A stretch of 64,000 nt of DNA from positions 4,179,556-4,243,555 of the forward strand of contig NC_087062.1 in assembly GCF_963678635.1 (NCBI RefSeq), in the 5' to 3' direction. Both the position numbers and the translations under genes were made by a program. Below, piece by piece: positions 24,294-34,030 of the stretch. The notes under the pieces are model-generated. The model searched no databases, was not told the DNA's origin, and worked only from the letters and a program-made list of their open reading frames with translations. This DNA comes from Symsagittifera roscoffensis. Lineage: Eukaryota; Xenacoelomorpha; Acoela; Convolutidae. The number at the start of each line of letters is the position of its first letter. Positions within the stretch are counted from its first letter, which is position 1.

Positions 24294-24932
24294 ATTCAAA
24301 AGTACTCAACGCAACTGGTCACCCAACGTAATCATGTTGAAAATTTGCAGCAGCAGTTATTTCGAGACAGTGTTTGATGAAAAGTCAAAATTTAGCCATT
24401 GAGTTTCAGACGGATTGTCTGTATTTGGGGAAAGACAAACAAAAACAGCAAGCGAAATCGGGCTATTATGAGAAACATAGAGACTTCGATTCGCAACAAG
24501 TTCACCAGACATTGACACAATTGTTGCCCACTTTCAACCTTATGTTACACTCATTTAGCATTTTTTTTGACGAAAAGCTTGGCGGATCAGAGTCCACGAG
24601 TATACTTAGATATAATTTTCGCAGTGTGAGTTACCTTCCCAAATGTATTGTAAGAAAATTTTGAAGAGTTTAAAAAGAGCTCAACTGTGACGAGAAACCC
24701 AATGAAACGCGAAATCTCATAACTGAATGATGAAGTTTTAGGATGCCTGGAGTTTAAAATTGAAGCAGATTTTAGAACGGTTTCATCATACAACCAGCAA
24801 TTTAAACTGAATAACAAACATACGCCAATAGAACTACGTTACATGCCCTGATTAAGAACTTCATACTATTTTTTGGTTATATTTCTAGGCTTGATGGTGT
24901 TACCTTACCCTCAAGCAATAAGCACGGATTAT

Positions 24933-25013
24933 GATGGGTCTTGAACATCCGACAATTCGATTGAGAAGCGGAGACGCTACCACTTCAACGCCGTTCCCCT
25001 AACTTCGCCACAT
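24933..25013 (-). repeat. tRNA-like sequence in unit C
   Basis: Duplicate of 18320-18400, carried by the tandem unit. Confidence 0.45.
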
Positions 25014-25199
25014 TTAGCCAAAATTTCAAATCTTCGGCTAACAACTTTAACTTATATGGGTTATAACAACAATATTACAAAATGAAAAAAAAAGATTGTA
25101 GACACTAATCTAGAAATCTGTTTTTTTTTCTGATAACTCCAATGAAGTAATAATATGCACTCCTTAGACTTAAGAAAACAAATAGTTAGAAGATATATA

Positions 25200-25235
<36 letters not shown>

Positions 25236-25358
25236 ACACTTTATTGTTTCAATATACTTATGCAGTTGCAGAACTGATTGTATAAGAATCTAGTGTACAA
25301 TATTACGCAATGGTTATATAACATAACAAGAAAAAACATAAATTACTACGAGGTTGAA

Positions 25359-27200
25359 TCAAATATTTGATTTAACAAAATAAATGTCCTTGGATACGGA
25401 AAGACTCTCCTTATTGGGTAACAGGGTGTCATCTTTTCCTATGATGAAATTTTTAATCAGAGTTTTTGTCAATGTGTACGGCAGTTTTCGATTTAACAAG
25501 GTTCGGATTATTGTGTTAAGGTTCCTGATTGATGTAAATAAGAAAGACTTACGAAGGAAATCAGTTTTACATGTTAAAGGGAACAGTAATGTTCCAGTTC
25601 GATGGTTATAGCGGAATTCAGAATTTGGGAATCTTATATGCGTGAAAGCTGGGGCATCGTTTCGGCATAACCTGTGAAGGTAGTGTGCTGATCGGTACTC
25701 GATAATATTCCGAGCAGTAGGAATTTTGTGCTGTTTCCTTAGAAGTGTAACGGAATCTCGTTTGCTTATATTCATTATTATCCTGATTCCCCATTTTATT
25801 TGTTTTTCGAGTTTCTCAATATTATCTTGCGTACATCCGTTTAAGAGCATGCATGGATAGTGCAAATGGCTCAGTACAAGAGTATTTAACAGGAGAATTC
25901 TAGTACGCAGAGGGATTTCGTCACGGATGCATTTTATCGTTTGGATTGCTGTAGCCATTTTTTGTAAAATTTTGTTAATTTCTTTGTCGAATGTTAAGCT
26001 TATGTCAATATTGACGCCGAGAAATTTAACTGTCTCTGTTAAATTAACTTGATAGTTTCCAACTTTCAATGAAAGATTTTCAGTTAGTTTCTTTTTCGAC
26101 GGTGCAGAAAATACAATGAACTGAGTTTTGTCTACATTAATCATTAATCGATTTAAGTGAAAATACAAAAGAATTTTATTGAAATTGTTTTCAATGCTCT
26201 TTGTTGCTGTTTCGGGATCTGAATGAAAACTAAGCAGAGTCGTGTCGTCGGCATATTGTACTAACGTACATGATTTGTCTATTGTTTGTGGTAAGTCATT
26301 TACATACAAGTTGAACAGCAGTGGTCCTAGTACAGTACCTTGGGGAACACCTTGCTCTAATTTAAGCCAATCTGAGTGTTCGCCGTTTACTATTGTCAAT
26401 TGCTGTCTGTTTTCTAGAAATGACTTAATAAGAGTTGTTGCTGACTGTTCAAAGCCAATGTGACTTAGTTTCCTTTCACGGACTGAATGAGAGAGTGAAT
26501 CAAATGCTTTAGATAAATCAAGAAATGCAGCCGCTGCTATGTTATTTTTATCGAGATGGAATCTGATTTTTTCTGTTGTGTATAAAAGAGCATCATTAGT
26601 TGAATAACCTGGACGAAAGCCAAATTGTTTTGGATTTAGAATATTGGAATTTGCTAAGAATTCGTGAATTTGGGATGAAAAATTTTTTTCAAACAACTTC
26701 GATAGAGTGGGTGTAATAGAAATTGGACGATAATTTACTGGATCTGTCGAGTCGCCTTTTTTGAATATGGGAAAAACGTGTGCCTTTTTTAAGGTATATG
26801 GGAATACGGATTTCGAGATGCATTCATTGATAATCATCGTAAGAATTGGGTTTACAGTATTAATGCTGTCTTTTAGAGCCCAAGCAGGGATTTTGCTTGG
26901 TCCTAATGGCTTGTTTAAGGGAAGTAATAAAATTGCATCTTTCATTTCTTTGTGACTTATGAACCTGAATTGAAAGTGCCTATTTGTTTTGCTGTGTACA
27001 CTGTACTCAGTTGGTACATCTATGGGAGGATCTGCGTTTTTGTATTCTCCTAATGTTGAGAACCTGTAGTTAAGGAAATTTGCTTTCTTCTTATTTTCAA
27101 TTATAGTGTCGCCAAACGAATTCCGTAGATCACCTATTTGCGTTGACTGTTTGCGTGTTCCTGTTTCATGGTGTTCCTGATAGAGTTTATGAAATTCCAT
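25359..27200 (-). CDS. LINE ORF2, reverse transcriptase part (copy C)
   Basis: Open frame of 613 residues. RT motifs in order: GPSKIPAWALKD, FPIFKKGDSTDPVNYRPIS (fingers), AAFLDLSKAFDSLSH (first catalytic Asp), QGVPQGTVLGPLLFN, and the catalytic VQYADDTTLLS. A thumb/C-terminal region of about 250 residues follows. The apparent ATG (27200) lies just after CCAAAAAAAC, where the endonuclease frame would have to shift -1 at A AAA AAA to continue here. RT is normally fused to the endonuclease in this clade, so the separate start is probably not its true beginning. Confidence 0.92.
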   Translation of the reverse strand: MEFHKLYQEHHETGTRKQSTQIGDLRNSFGDTIIENKKKANFLNYRFSTLGEYKNADPPIDVPTEYSVHSKTNRHFQFRFISHKEMKDAILLLPLNKPLGPSKIPAWALKDSINTVNPILTMIINECISKSVFPYTLKKAHVFPIFKKGDSTDPVNYRPISITPTLSKLFEKNFSSQIHEFLANSNILNPKQFGFRPGYSTNDALLYTTEKIRFHLDKNNIAAAAFLDLSKAFDSLSHSVRERKLSHIGFEQSATTLIKSFLENRQQLTIVNGEHSDWLKLEQGVPQGTVLGPLLFNLYVNDLPQTIDKSCTLVQYADDTTLLSFHSDPETATKSIENNFNKILLYFHLNRLMINVDKTQFIVFSAPSKKKLTENLSLKVGNYQVNLTETVKFLGVNIDISLTFDKEINKILQKMATAIQTIKCIRDEIPLRTRILLLNTLVLSHLHYPCMLLNGCTQDNIEKLEKQIKWGIRIIMNISKRDSVTLLRKQHKIPTARNIIEYRSAHYLHRLCRNDAPAFTHIRFPNSEFRYNHRTGTLLFPLTCKTDFLRKSFLFTSIRNLNTIIRTLLNRKLPYTLTKTLIKNFIIGKDDTLLPNKESLSVSKDIYFVKSNI

Positions 27201-28024
27201 TGTTTTTTTGGACAGTCAAGCATTTTGAATTGAGCTGTTTTCTCTTTCTTGTATAAATGTTTTAGATGATTGTTGTATTTATTTCTTATTCGTTTATAGT
27301 TTTCAAAATTGGCATCTGTTCTTGATAATTGATATGCCTTTAGAAGATTTTCTTTTTCCTGTTTTAATGGTCTATTGACTGAGTTAAGTACTTTACCAGA
27401 CAGCTGTAGCGGCGGTTTATTTCGGATATACTTCTGCTCTAGTGGTGCGTGAGCGTTTAGGGCATGCGAGAAAATATCTTCAAATTTTATTAACATTTTA
27501 GAGATATCGTTTTCTTGGTAGACGAGAAACCATGGACTCTGTTTAAGTTCCTCGCAGAACCTATTTTTACAATAATTGGTTTTATTGAAGCGAAAAGTTC
27601 GAATTGGAATGGCTTTTTCGAATCGTTTTAGTTTGCTAATACACATTGTTATTAAATGGTCCGTGTTTATAGGTGGTTCTGCTACAATAGTTTCTTTACA
27701 AAGAGATTTGGTTGCTATAATGTTATCTAAAATGGATTGGCTGTTTTTAGAGTTGTATGTCGGTATCGACTTATTGGTTATTGACAAATTGTATGGTTTA
27801 ATAGAATCGCTGAGAAATTTAGCTTCATGTTTATTCAAGTAGTTAATATTGAAATCTCCCAAAATCGTAACATCTCGCGCTTCGGAGGCAGCGTAATCGA
27901 TACCCTTTAGTGTATCTTCTATAAAAATTTCCTTGAATTGTTTGTGTGGATTGTAGGCAATAGCAATTATGTCTTTTTGATTTTTTTGAGATGATTGGGC
28001 TATATTCCACCCAGAGTCCTTCAA
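27134..28024 (-). CDS. LINE ORF2, second part of APE endonuclease and linker (copy C)
   Basis: This frame carries the later APE-type endonuclease motifs: IIAIAYNPH, VTILGDFNINYL (active-site Asp/Asn), SQSILDNIIAT and NTDHLITM (catalytic Asp-His). A basic linker leads toward the RT. It is +1 with respect to the first part, the change falling in the A-rich tract near 27975, and it ends at 27134 within the overlap with the RT frame. Confidence 0.88.
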   Translation of the reverse strand: MKDSGWNIAQSSQKNQKDIIAIAYNPHKQFKEIFIEDTLKGIDYAASEARDVTILGDFNINYLNKHEAKFLSDSIKPYNLSITNKSIPTYNSKNSQSILDNIIATKSLCKETIVAEPPINTDHLITMCISKLKRFEKAIPIRTFRFNKTNYCKNRFCEELKQSPWFLVYQENDISKMLIKFEDIFSHALNAHAPLEQKYIRNKPPLQLSGKVLNSVNRPLKQEKENLLKAYQLSRTDANFENYKRIRNKYNNHLKHLYKKEKTAQFKMLDCPKKQWNFINSIRNTMKQEHANSQRK

Positions 28025-28604
28025 AATGGGAGGGACGTAGATAATTTAAATCTTCTCGAATCTTAGGGTTAAATTTTTTCGGAATAAGAAGAAGAGTACC
28101 ACCACCTGCGTGTTGACCAGTGCATTTTTTGTTACGGTCGCATCTTAAAATTTCATGGGTTGTTTTGCAGAATGAATAAGTTTGATGATCGCATGTTTCG
28201 TCAAGCCAGGTTTCCGTAAGACCGATAATTGTGTTTGAGTCAACTATTTCTGACAAGTAACGCATTTCCATGTGTTTGTTCTTTATGCTTCTACAATTTA
28301 GAGTTATATATTTGAGGAAGTTGTGGTGTTCCTTTGCTTTGTTTGCCAGGATTTCATATGAAAGTGCGGGACCTGGATTGACTTCGATGTCCCCACATTG
28401 AAGAAGCAGGATTTCCAATATTCCAATCTGAAAGGTTAGTATCACAACTGCGCAATAGATGCCAGCTGTGAATCTAAAGTGGCGGTTAGACGTCATGTTT
28501 CTAGTTTTGAGTAGTGCGGTGCTGTTGGGTTCATTGTACTTAATGGGAATGCTAGTTAAAAGGGAGAAAATTAGGAGAGTCTTTAAAAGCCATTGGCTAA
28601 ACAT
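27843..28604 (-). CDS. LINE ORF2 start: hydrophobic leader, 2A-like motif, first part of APE endonuclease
   Basis: Starts at ATG 28604, only 47 bases after the ORF1 stop. Residues 1-65 contain two hydrophobic stretches (LLKTLLIFSLL and GIYCAVVILTF). The 2A-like motif GDIEVNPGP follows at 28394-28368. Then come the APE endonuclease motifs YITLNCRSIKNK, GLTETWLDE and HAGGGTLLLIP. The frame leaves the endonuclease after about residue 210 because of a frameshift; its last residues are out-of-frame text. In the 2A family the ribosome skips the final Gly-Pro bond, which would release the leader from the endonuclease/RT. Confidence 0.88.
   Translation of the reverse strand: MFSQWLLKTLLIFSLLTSIPIKYNEPNSTALLKTRNMTSNRHFRFTAGIYCAVVILTFQIGILEILLLQCGDIEVNPGPALSYEILANKAKEHHNFLKYITLNCRSIKNKHMEMRYLSEIVDSNTIIGLTETWLDETCDHQTYSFCKTTHEILRCDRNKKCTGQHAGGGTLLLIPKKFNPKIREDLNYLRPSHFEGLWVEYSPIISKKSKRHNCYCLQSTQTIQGNFYRRYTKGYRLRCLRSARCYDFGRFQY
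28368..28394 (-). other. 2A-like ribosome-skipping motif (GDIEVNPGP)
   Basis: Matches D-(V/I)-E-x-N-P-G-P exactly and is preceded by the Leu-rich LEILLLQC, as in known 2A sequences. Skipping would fall between the Gly at 28371-28373 and the Pro at 28368-28370. 2A-like sequences are established in CR1/L2-type LINEs of several invertebrates. Confidence 0.85.
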
Positions 28605-28651
28605 AAATTTGATAGATCCAGATCATTGGGTAATTGACTACTAAAACAGCA

Positions 28652-29581
28652 TTAGTATGGATAGTATCTATTATGGCGTAAGTCATAATTACTACGATTG
28701 GTATTCATATAATTGTAGGTTTGATTGTTGCTGAAACCATGGCTCTCAAGACTCTTTGGGTGCTCGGGGCCCCACGAGACTTGGCTTGAACCAGGTTTCA
28801 TACGATTCCTCTGAGGGTGCGCTGGGCCCCTAGAGTTGGAAGTATTCGGAGAAACAACTCGAGGTGATAAGCTGGATAATGGTAGCACCTTTTCCATGAT
28901 TGCATTTTTTAAAGTACTAACAGAACGCATCAAATGTACTTCATCAAAGAAGATTGACTGATAGTCGTTTATGCTGACAATTTTATCGTATATAGGAACA
29001 ATTTGATACTTTTTTTTCTTAAATTTATGAGCAATAAGGCTGTTGAATTCAGTTATACGTTTACCACTTACAGAATCGGGTCCCGATTTCACAGGCGGGA
29101 CTTGGCATATATTGATTATTGTAGGTGAAAACTTTGTCTCAATTTCACTAATGGTGGCGCAAAAAGTTTCAAATATATCATCTACAGGTTTGTGTAGTTC
29201 CCTTGTGAGTGAATTGGTGCCGTCCTGGAAGGTTACTGATTTCAGCTCAGTATCGTCGTACTTTTTCACAACTGATTGTTTCTCGCTGCAAAATGACCCG
29301 CGGTAAGAATGAACGGCCACGTCTTTGAGCAGCTCCTTCGTGTCAAACTCCGCTAAAAAACTCGAACCAATAATCAAGTTTTGAGTATCAGTGGGGATTA
29401 CTTTGGCAGCAAAATCAATAGGTGCTCTGAGTCCTTTTGCGTTTTGATTACTGTTTGGAGGATTACTGGATGTTGCTAGTACATTGACAAGGTTATATAT
29501 TTGAACGTAGTACGTATCTTTTTGTTCGGGATTGAGTTTCGTGAAGTCGTCGGGCAGCATCAGAAGCATTGGTGTTGACAT
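28652..29581 (-). CDS. LINE ORF1 protein with SGNH-hydrolase-like domain
   Basis: About 309 residues from the ATG at 29581; an open frame runs on upstream without another ATG. It has the SGNH blocks in order: LIIGSSFLAEF (block I, nucleophile Ser), a HSYRGSF Gly region (block II), QDGTNSL (block III, Asn) and FFDEVHL (block V, Asp-x-x-His). The C-terminus is basic, Ser/Pro/Asn-rich and probably RNA-binding. Esterase ORF1 proteins are known in CR1-group LINEs, where they may act on lipids or membranes. The first Gly-Asp-Ser is Gly-Ser-Ser here, so activity is uncertain. Confidence 0.75.
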   Translation of the reverse strand: MSTPMLLMLPDDFTKLNPEQKDTYYVQIYNLVNVLATSSNPPNSNQNAKGLRAPIDFAAKVIPTDTQNLIIGSSFLAEFDTKELLKDVAVHSYRGSFCSEKQSVVKKYDDTELKSVTFQDGTNSLTRELHKPVDDIFETFCATISEIETKFSPTIINICQVPPVKSGPDSVSGKRITEFNSLIAHKFKKKKYQIVPIYDKIVSINDYQSIFFDEVHLMRSVSTLKNAIMEKVLPLSSLSPRVVSPNTSNSRGPAHPQRNRMKPGSSQVSWGPEHPKSLESHGFSNNQTYNYMNTNRSNYDLRHNRYYPY

Positions 29582-29690
29582 TGTGTGAAGCCAGGAAAAT
29601 GCCAGGAATAATGGTGCTGTTGGTGTCAACGATAATATGCTGAAGTTAGTAGTCAGTGCCCAAAGAATGGCAACTAGTGTTTCATCACTC

Positions 29691-29730
29691 TCTGAAACTA
29701 TTTAATAAGTTTATCACAACAATTAGGCTA
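29691..29730. repeat. 40-bp sequence repeated at 63328-63367
   Basis: From tctgaaactatttaataag to acaattaggcta. Identical to 63328-63367 except one base (a for g). It lies at the 5' boundary of the LINE here, but next to a Penelope-like 3' end at the other site. Confidence 0.8.
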
Positions 29731-30055
29731 TAAAGAAGGGAGTCTTGGAAATGTCGGAGGCTTGATTACAAGTAGGTAGGCTGTGAAAACGAGCAAAATG
29801 GTTTGAAAAACAATTCTTGTACTTTCGGGACAGAGTTAGGACTCAATATTAGGCGAAGTCTCGAAAAACAATTGCTCAAAAAATGATGTCTTAGTAGACT
29901 TTTTGGATATTTTAGGATGAATCGACCAAATATTGAGGTCATAGAATAGTACCAAAGAGGGCAGAGATCAAACAGACCTATTTTTTACTTTCTATAACAC
30001 GATAGAGATGCAAAAAAAGCTGTTCAGCTTCACAAGATACAACCCTCAAATTTAC

Positions 30056-30594
30056 CTTCGATACTTCTCGCAACGTTCGCACGGCACTTTCGATTTCCTC
30101 CTCGCCGGTCAAGAACACCAAAATATCTCCATCGTTCGGATTAGCTCTGTGAACTTGCACGACTGCCACCATCGTCCTCCAAAGATAGTCCTGTTCAACT
30201 TTGGCCTCTTCTTCAGAAATGTTATACGTAGTTACCGGATGCAATCTGCCGTGAACGTATAAAATAGGCGCCTCGTCAAAATATGAAGAAAAAAGATCGA
30301 CCGATAACGTAGCTGACATCACTATTACCTTCAGTACCATGCTTGAACTGTAGCCAAATGATTTCCGCTTTTGTTGTGCTTTTTTAACAACGCCTAATAA
30401 AATATCGGTTTGAAGAGAACGCTCATGAGCCTCGTCGATGATTATGACTGAATATCGTTTAAGTAAAGGGTCTGACATTGCCTCACGCAGAATAATACCA
30501 TCAGTCGCGTATTTGATTTTCGTATGCTGACTTGTGACATCTTCGAAACGGACTGAGTAGCCAACTAGCTCGCCCAATTTGGTCTGTAGTTCCC
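30056..30594 (-). CDS. DHX33: DHX33-like helicase, exon 2 (RecA1 motifs Ib-III, start of RecA2)
   Basis: The acceptor is CGTTTTAG before GGGAACTACAG and the donor is AAG then GTAAAT. The exon is 539 bases. With the 220 bases of exon 1 the frame closes exactly (253 codons). It encodes LVGYSVRFEDVTS, TDGIILREAMSDPLL, motif II (IIIDEAHERS), motif III (IVMSATLS), GRLHPVTTY and the DILVFLTGEEEIESA segment that opens RecA2. The DEAH box and SAT motif are intact. Confidence 0.93.
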
Positions 30595-30695
30595 CTAAAA
30601 CGATGAAAACGTTTTGATGGAATAGTTAATTTCCTCAAACAACAATAAATTTCTGGTGAGATCAGGCGTATTGACAACGCAATTTTACACACAGG

Positions 30696-30710
30696 CGAAG
30701 CAGAGCTTCG
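30696..30710. repeat. Hairpin repeat (cgaagc/gcttcg)
   Basis: Six-base arms around aga, followed by aatcactag. It is followed further on by catggcagctagtcgaaac, like the region after the 7452 copy. Confidence 0.55.
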
Positions 30711-30984
30711 AATCACTAGCAAAAAATAACGTAACATGGCAGCTAGTCGAAACAAAACTGACATGAAAGCCATGGAGTCGAAAAAAAAGAGAAAAAATCC
30801 GGAAAAAACATCAACCATACATTTGTCTCGAAATAAATTTGATTTGACGAAAATGTGTCAATTACAAGAAAAAAATTTTAGCAGCGTTAATTAAGCGTCA
30901 ATACAAAACTTAGCTGCCGGTGACAAAGCAATTAAAATAAACTAGCGCGTCAATCGCACCTCCGGTGCTACAAAACCATTCTTC

Positions 30985-33545
30985 AGAAAACTGACAAACC
31001 ATAATTCTCAAAAAATGAAAGAATTGAGCACTCATACTTGAACACCAGATTTCCAACCCCTGAATGTATCCTGACAGCACCTCACTATAGGGTTGAGAAA
31101 TTCAAGTTCGGTAAAGTTTTTTTCTCTAAATTTTTTTGGGAAAAAAAGGAAAAATTATTTGAAAAGCCATATCTCAAAAACCAAACAGATTTGAGCAGTC
31201 AAACTTTGACGCTAGATTTGCAGCCTTTGAAGATACCCTGATAGCACCCCACTATAGGGTTGAGAATTTCAAGTTTGGTTAGTTTTTTTATATCTAAGTT
31301 TTTTGAAAAAAAAAAATGAAAAAATTTTAAAAAACGCCGTATCTCGAAAACTATAAGGATTTGAGCAGTCATACTTGGACGCTAGATTTTTGCAACTCAG
31401 GAGTGTACGCCGATAGGACCCCACTATAGGGTTGAGAAAACCAAGTTCGGTTAGTTTTTTTATATCTAAGTTTTTTGAAAAAAAAAACGAAAATATCATA
31501 AAAAACGCCATATCTCGAAAACCATAAGGATTTGAGCAGTCATATTTGGACGCTAGATTTGTAATTCTTGAGGCTACACTGATAGCACCCCGATTTAGGG
31601 TTGAGAAATTCTAATTCGGCTAGTTTCTTTTTATATCTGAGTTTTTTGGAAAAAAAAATCATTAAAAAAAAATTCATTAAATCATTTTAAAAAATCATAA
31701 AAAACGCTATATCTCAAAAACCATACAGATTTGAGCAGTCGTACTTTGACGCTAGATTTACAGCTCTTGAGCGTACTCCGATAGGGCCCCCATATAGGGG
31801 GTTGAGAAAATCGAAAATCAAATTTTTTTATATCTTAGTTTTTTGAGAATAAAATGAAAAATCATAAAAAGGCCATATCTCGAAAACCATAAAGATTTGA
31901 GTAGTCATACTTGAACGCTAGATTTGTAGCCATCGAGTGTGACCCGATAGCACCCCACTATACGGTTGAGAGATTCAAGTTCGGTTAGCTTTTTTATATC
32001 TAATTTTTTTGAAAAAAAAACGAAAAAATCATAAAAAACGCCATATCTCGAAAACCATGGGGATCTGAGCAGTCGTACCTGGACGCTAGATTTGGAGCCC
32101 TTTAGTGTACCCCGATAGGACCCCATTATATGGTTGAGAAAATCAAGTTCGGTTAAATTTTTTAAATCTAAGTTTTTTGAAGAAAAAAAAAGAATGAAAA
32201 AACATAAAAAATGCCATATCTCAAAAACCATGGGGATCTGAGCAGTCATACTTGGACGCTAGATTTGCAGTCCTCAAAATCACCCCGATAGCACCCCAGT
32301 TAAGGGTTGAGAAATTTAAGTTCGATTAGTTTTTTTATATCTAAGTTTTTTGAAAAAATAAAGTAAAAAAAATAGCAAAGACTCCATATCTCGAAAACCA
32401 AAAAGATTTGAGCAGTCATACTTGGACGCTAGATTCGCAGCCCTCGTGTGTACCCCGATAGCCTCTCACTATAGGGTTGAGAGATTCAAGTTCGGTTAGT
32501 TTTTTTATATCTAACTTTTTTGGAAAAAAAATAATAGAAAAAATCATAAAATCATAAGAAAAATCATAAAAAACGCTATATCTCGAAAACCCTACAGATT
32601 TGAGCAGTCATACTTTGACGCTAGATTTGCAGCTCTTGAGCGTACTCCGATAGATCCCCAATATAGGGGGTTGAGAAAATCGAAAATCAAGTTCGGTAAA
32701 ATTTTTTATATCTAAGTTTTTTGAGAATAAAATGAAAAATCATAAAAAGACCATATCTCGAAAACCATAAGAATTTGAGCAGTTATACTTGGACGCTAGA
32801 TTTGTAGCCATCGAGTGTACCCCGATAGCACCCCACTATAGGGTTGAGAAGCTCAAGTTCGATTAGCTTTTTTATATCTAAATTTTTTGAAGAAAAAAAA
32901 AAGAATGAAAAATCTTAAAAAACGCCATATCTCGAAAATCATAATGATTTGAGCAGTCATACTTGGACGCTAGATCTGTAGCCATCGAGTGTACCCCGAT
33001 AGCCTCCCACTATAGGGTTGAAAAATTCAAGTTCGGTTAGTTTTTTATATCTAATTTTTTTGAAAAAAAAAAAAGAAATTTTTTTTTAAAAAAGGCCATA
33101 TCTCGAAAACTATGATGATTTGAGCAGTCATACTTGGACGCTAGATTCGCAGCCCTCGAGGGTACCCGATAATACCCCACTATAGGGTTGAGAGATTCGA
33201 GTTCGTTTAATTTTTTTTATATCTAAGTTTTTTGAAAAAAAAATGAAAAACTCTTAAAAAACGCCATATCTCGATAAACCATAAGGATTTGAGCAGTCGT
33301 ACCTGTACGCTAGATTTGGAGCCCTTGAGTGTACCCCGATAGGACCCCACTATAGGGTTGAGAAAATCAAGTTCGGTTAAATTTTTTATATCTAATTTTT
33401 TTGAAAGAAAAAGAATGAAAAATCATAAAAAATGCCATATCTCGAAAACCATAAGGATTTGAGCAGTCATACTTGGACGCCAGATTTGCAGTCCTTGAGT
33501 GTACCCTGATAGCACCCCACTATGGGGTTGCGAAATTCAAAATTA
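30985..33545. repeat. Satellite array, unit about 170 bp, about 15 copies
   Basis: Each unit contains, in order, variants of ccatatctcgaaaaccata, tttgagcagtcatacttgga, cgctagatttgcag, gtaccccgatagcacccca, ctatagggttgaga, ttcaagttcggttag, and a T-rich/A-rich end. I count fifteen ctatagggttgag-type anchors between about 31085 and 33525, mostly spaced 165-200. The array sits in helicase intron 1. Open frames within it are artefacts of the repeat. Confidence 0.92.
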
Positions 33546-33906
33546 TGTAAGTAATCTGTGAAAGAAAAACTGTGATAGTTATACGTTGCGCATAAAGGAA
33601 AAAATGTAAAGAGTTTTGAAGCATTCGAGCTCCATCAGAATCGAAAGGCTGACTTGAGTAAACTTTTCAACCCTTGCATGTTTTGGCCTTTTATTAGACC
33701 AGCATAAGGACTTCTTAAACCTCTGCTAAATGAAATGTTTTGAGCGTTTTAATATACGATATAGCTTAAACGTGCAAAAAACACTTTCGTTAAACATGCA
33801 AAAAATAATACGTTGAAAAGTTTAAACATGAAAAGATAGAGTTTTCTTAAACATGTCAACATAGGGACTTCTTAAACATGTGTCACATGAAACGCCAATT
33901 AAATAA

Positions 33907-33946
33907 TAGATAGATAGATAGAAGATAGATAGATAGATAGATAGAT
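33907..33946. repeat. (TAGA)n microsatellite
   Basis: A run of tagatagata with one interruption (gaagatag). Confidence 0.95.
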
Positions 33947-34013
33947 GAGCAGTCGCCCGTTGAGCCGCAAAAATAGTCAACAAAATTCGGCTATAAAAAT
34001 TTTGAACATGGAG

Positions 34014-34030
34014 GCGAAGTGGAACTTCGC
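34014..34030. repeat. Hairpin repeat (gcgaagt/acttcgc)
   Basis: Seven-base arms around gga. Relative to the copy at 9941, both the C of one arm and its partner G are changed (to T and A), so pairing is kept. Confidence 0.6.

Larger units (their letters stand above)
24294..27602. repeat. Tandem 3.3-kb unit C, continuous with the full-length LINE
   Basis: Third copy. At 27602 the LINE continues uninterrupted to its 5' end instead of hitting the breakpoint. One private difference is gcggcgg for gctgcgg at about 27411. Confidence 0.92.
25205..29690 (-). mobile_element. Near full-length CR1/L2-like LINE, copy C
   Basis: Non-LTR retrotransposon on the minus strand, the same strand as the helicase gene whose intron holds it. 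Order: 5' end near 29690, ORF1 (SGNH protein, 28652-29581), 2A-like ORF2 start (28604), APE endonuclease, RT (to 25359), short 3' UTR with AATAAA, and a (CT)n tail at about 25205-25232. ORF2 is split by two frameshifts at A homopolymers (about 27975 and 27210), so this copy is probably not autonomous as assembled. Confidence 0.92.
14243..30055 (-). other. Helicase intron 2 (15.8 kb, transposon-filled)
   Basis: It lies between donor AAG then GTAAAT at 30055 and acceptor CTATTTAG at 14243. It contains, from left to right, a plus-strand Penelope-like remnant (14.5-16.7 kb), a tRNA-like sequence (about 17.2 kb), a decayed coding-like stretch and three tandem copies of a LINE-bearing unit (17.7-27.6 kb), with the LINE full length in the last copy to about 29.69 kb. 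Confidence 0.8.

Noticed and set aside
19624-27842. Plus-strand open frames within the LINE copies
   Set aside because: They are antisense shadows of the RT and endonuclease frames, repeated identically in each tandem unit.
31269-32249. Minus-strand open frames in the satellite
   Set aside because: Periodic products of the 170-bp repeat (recurring FFSKNLDIKKLTEL-type text).
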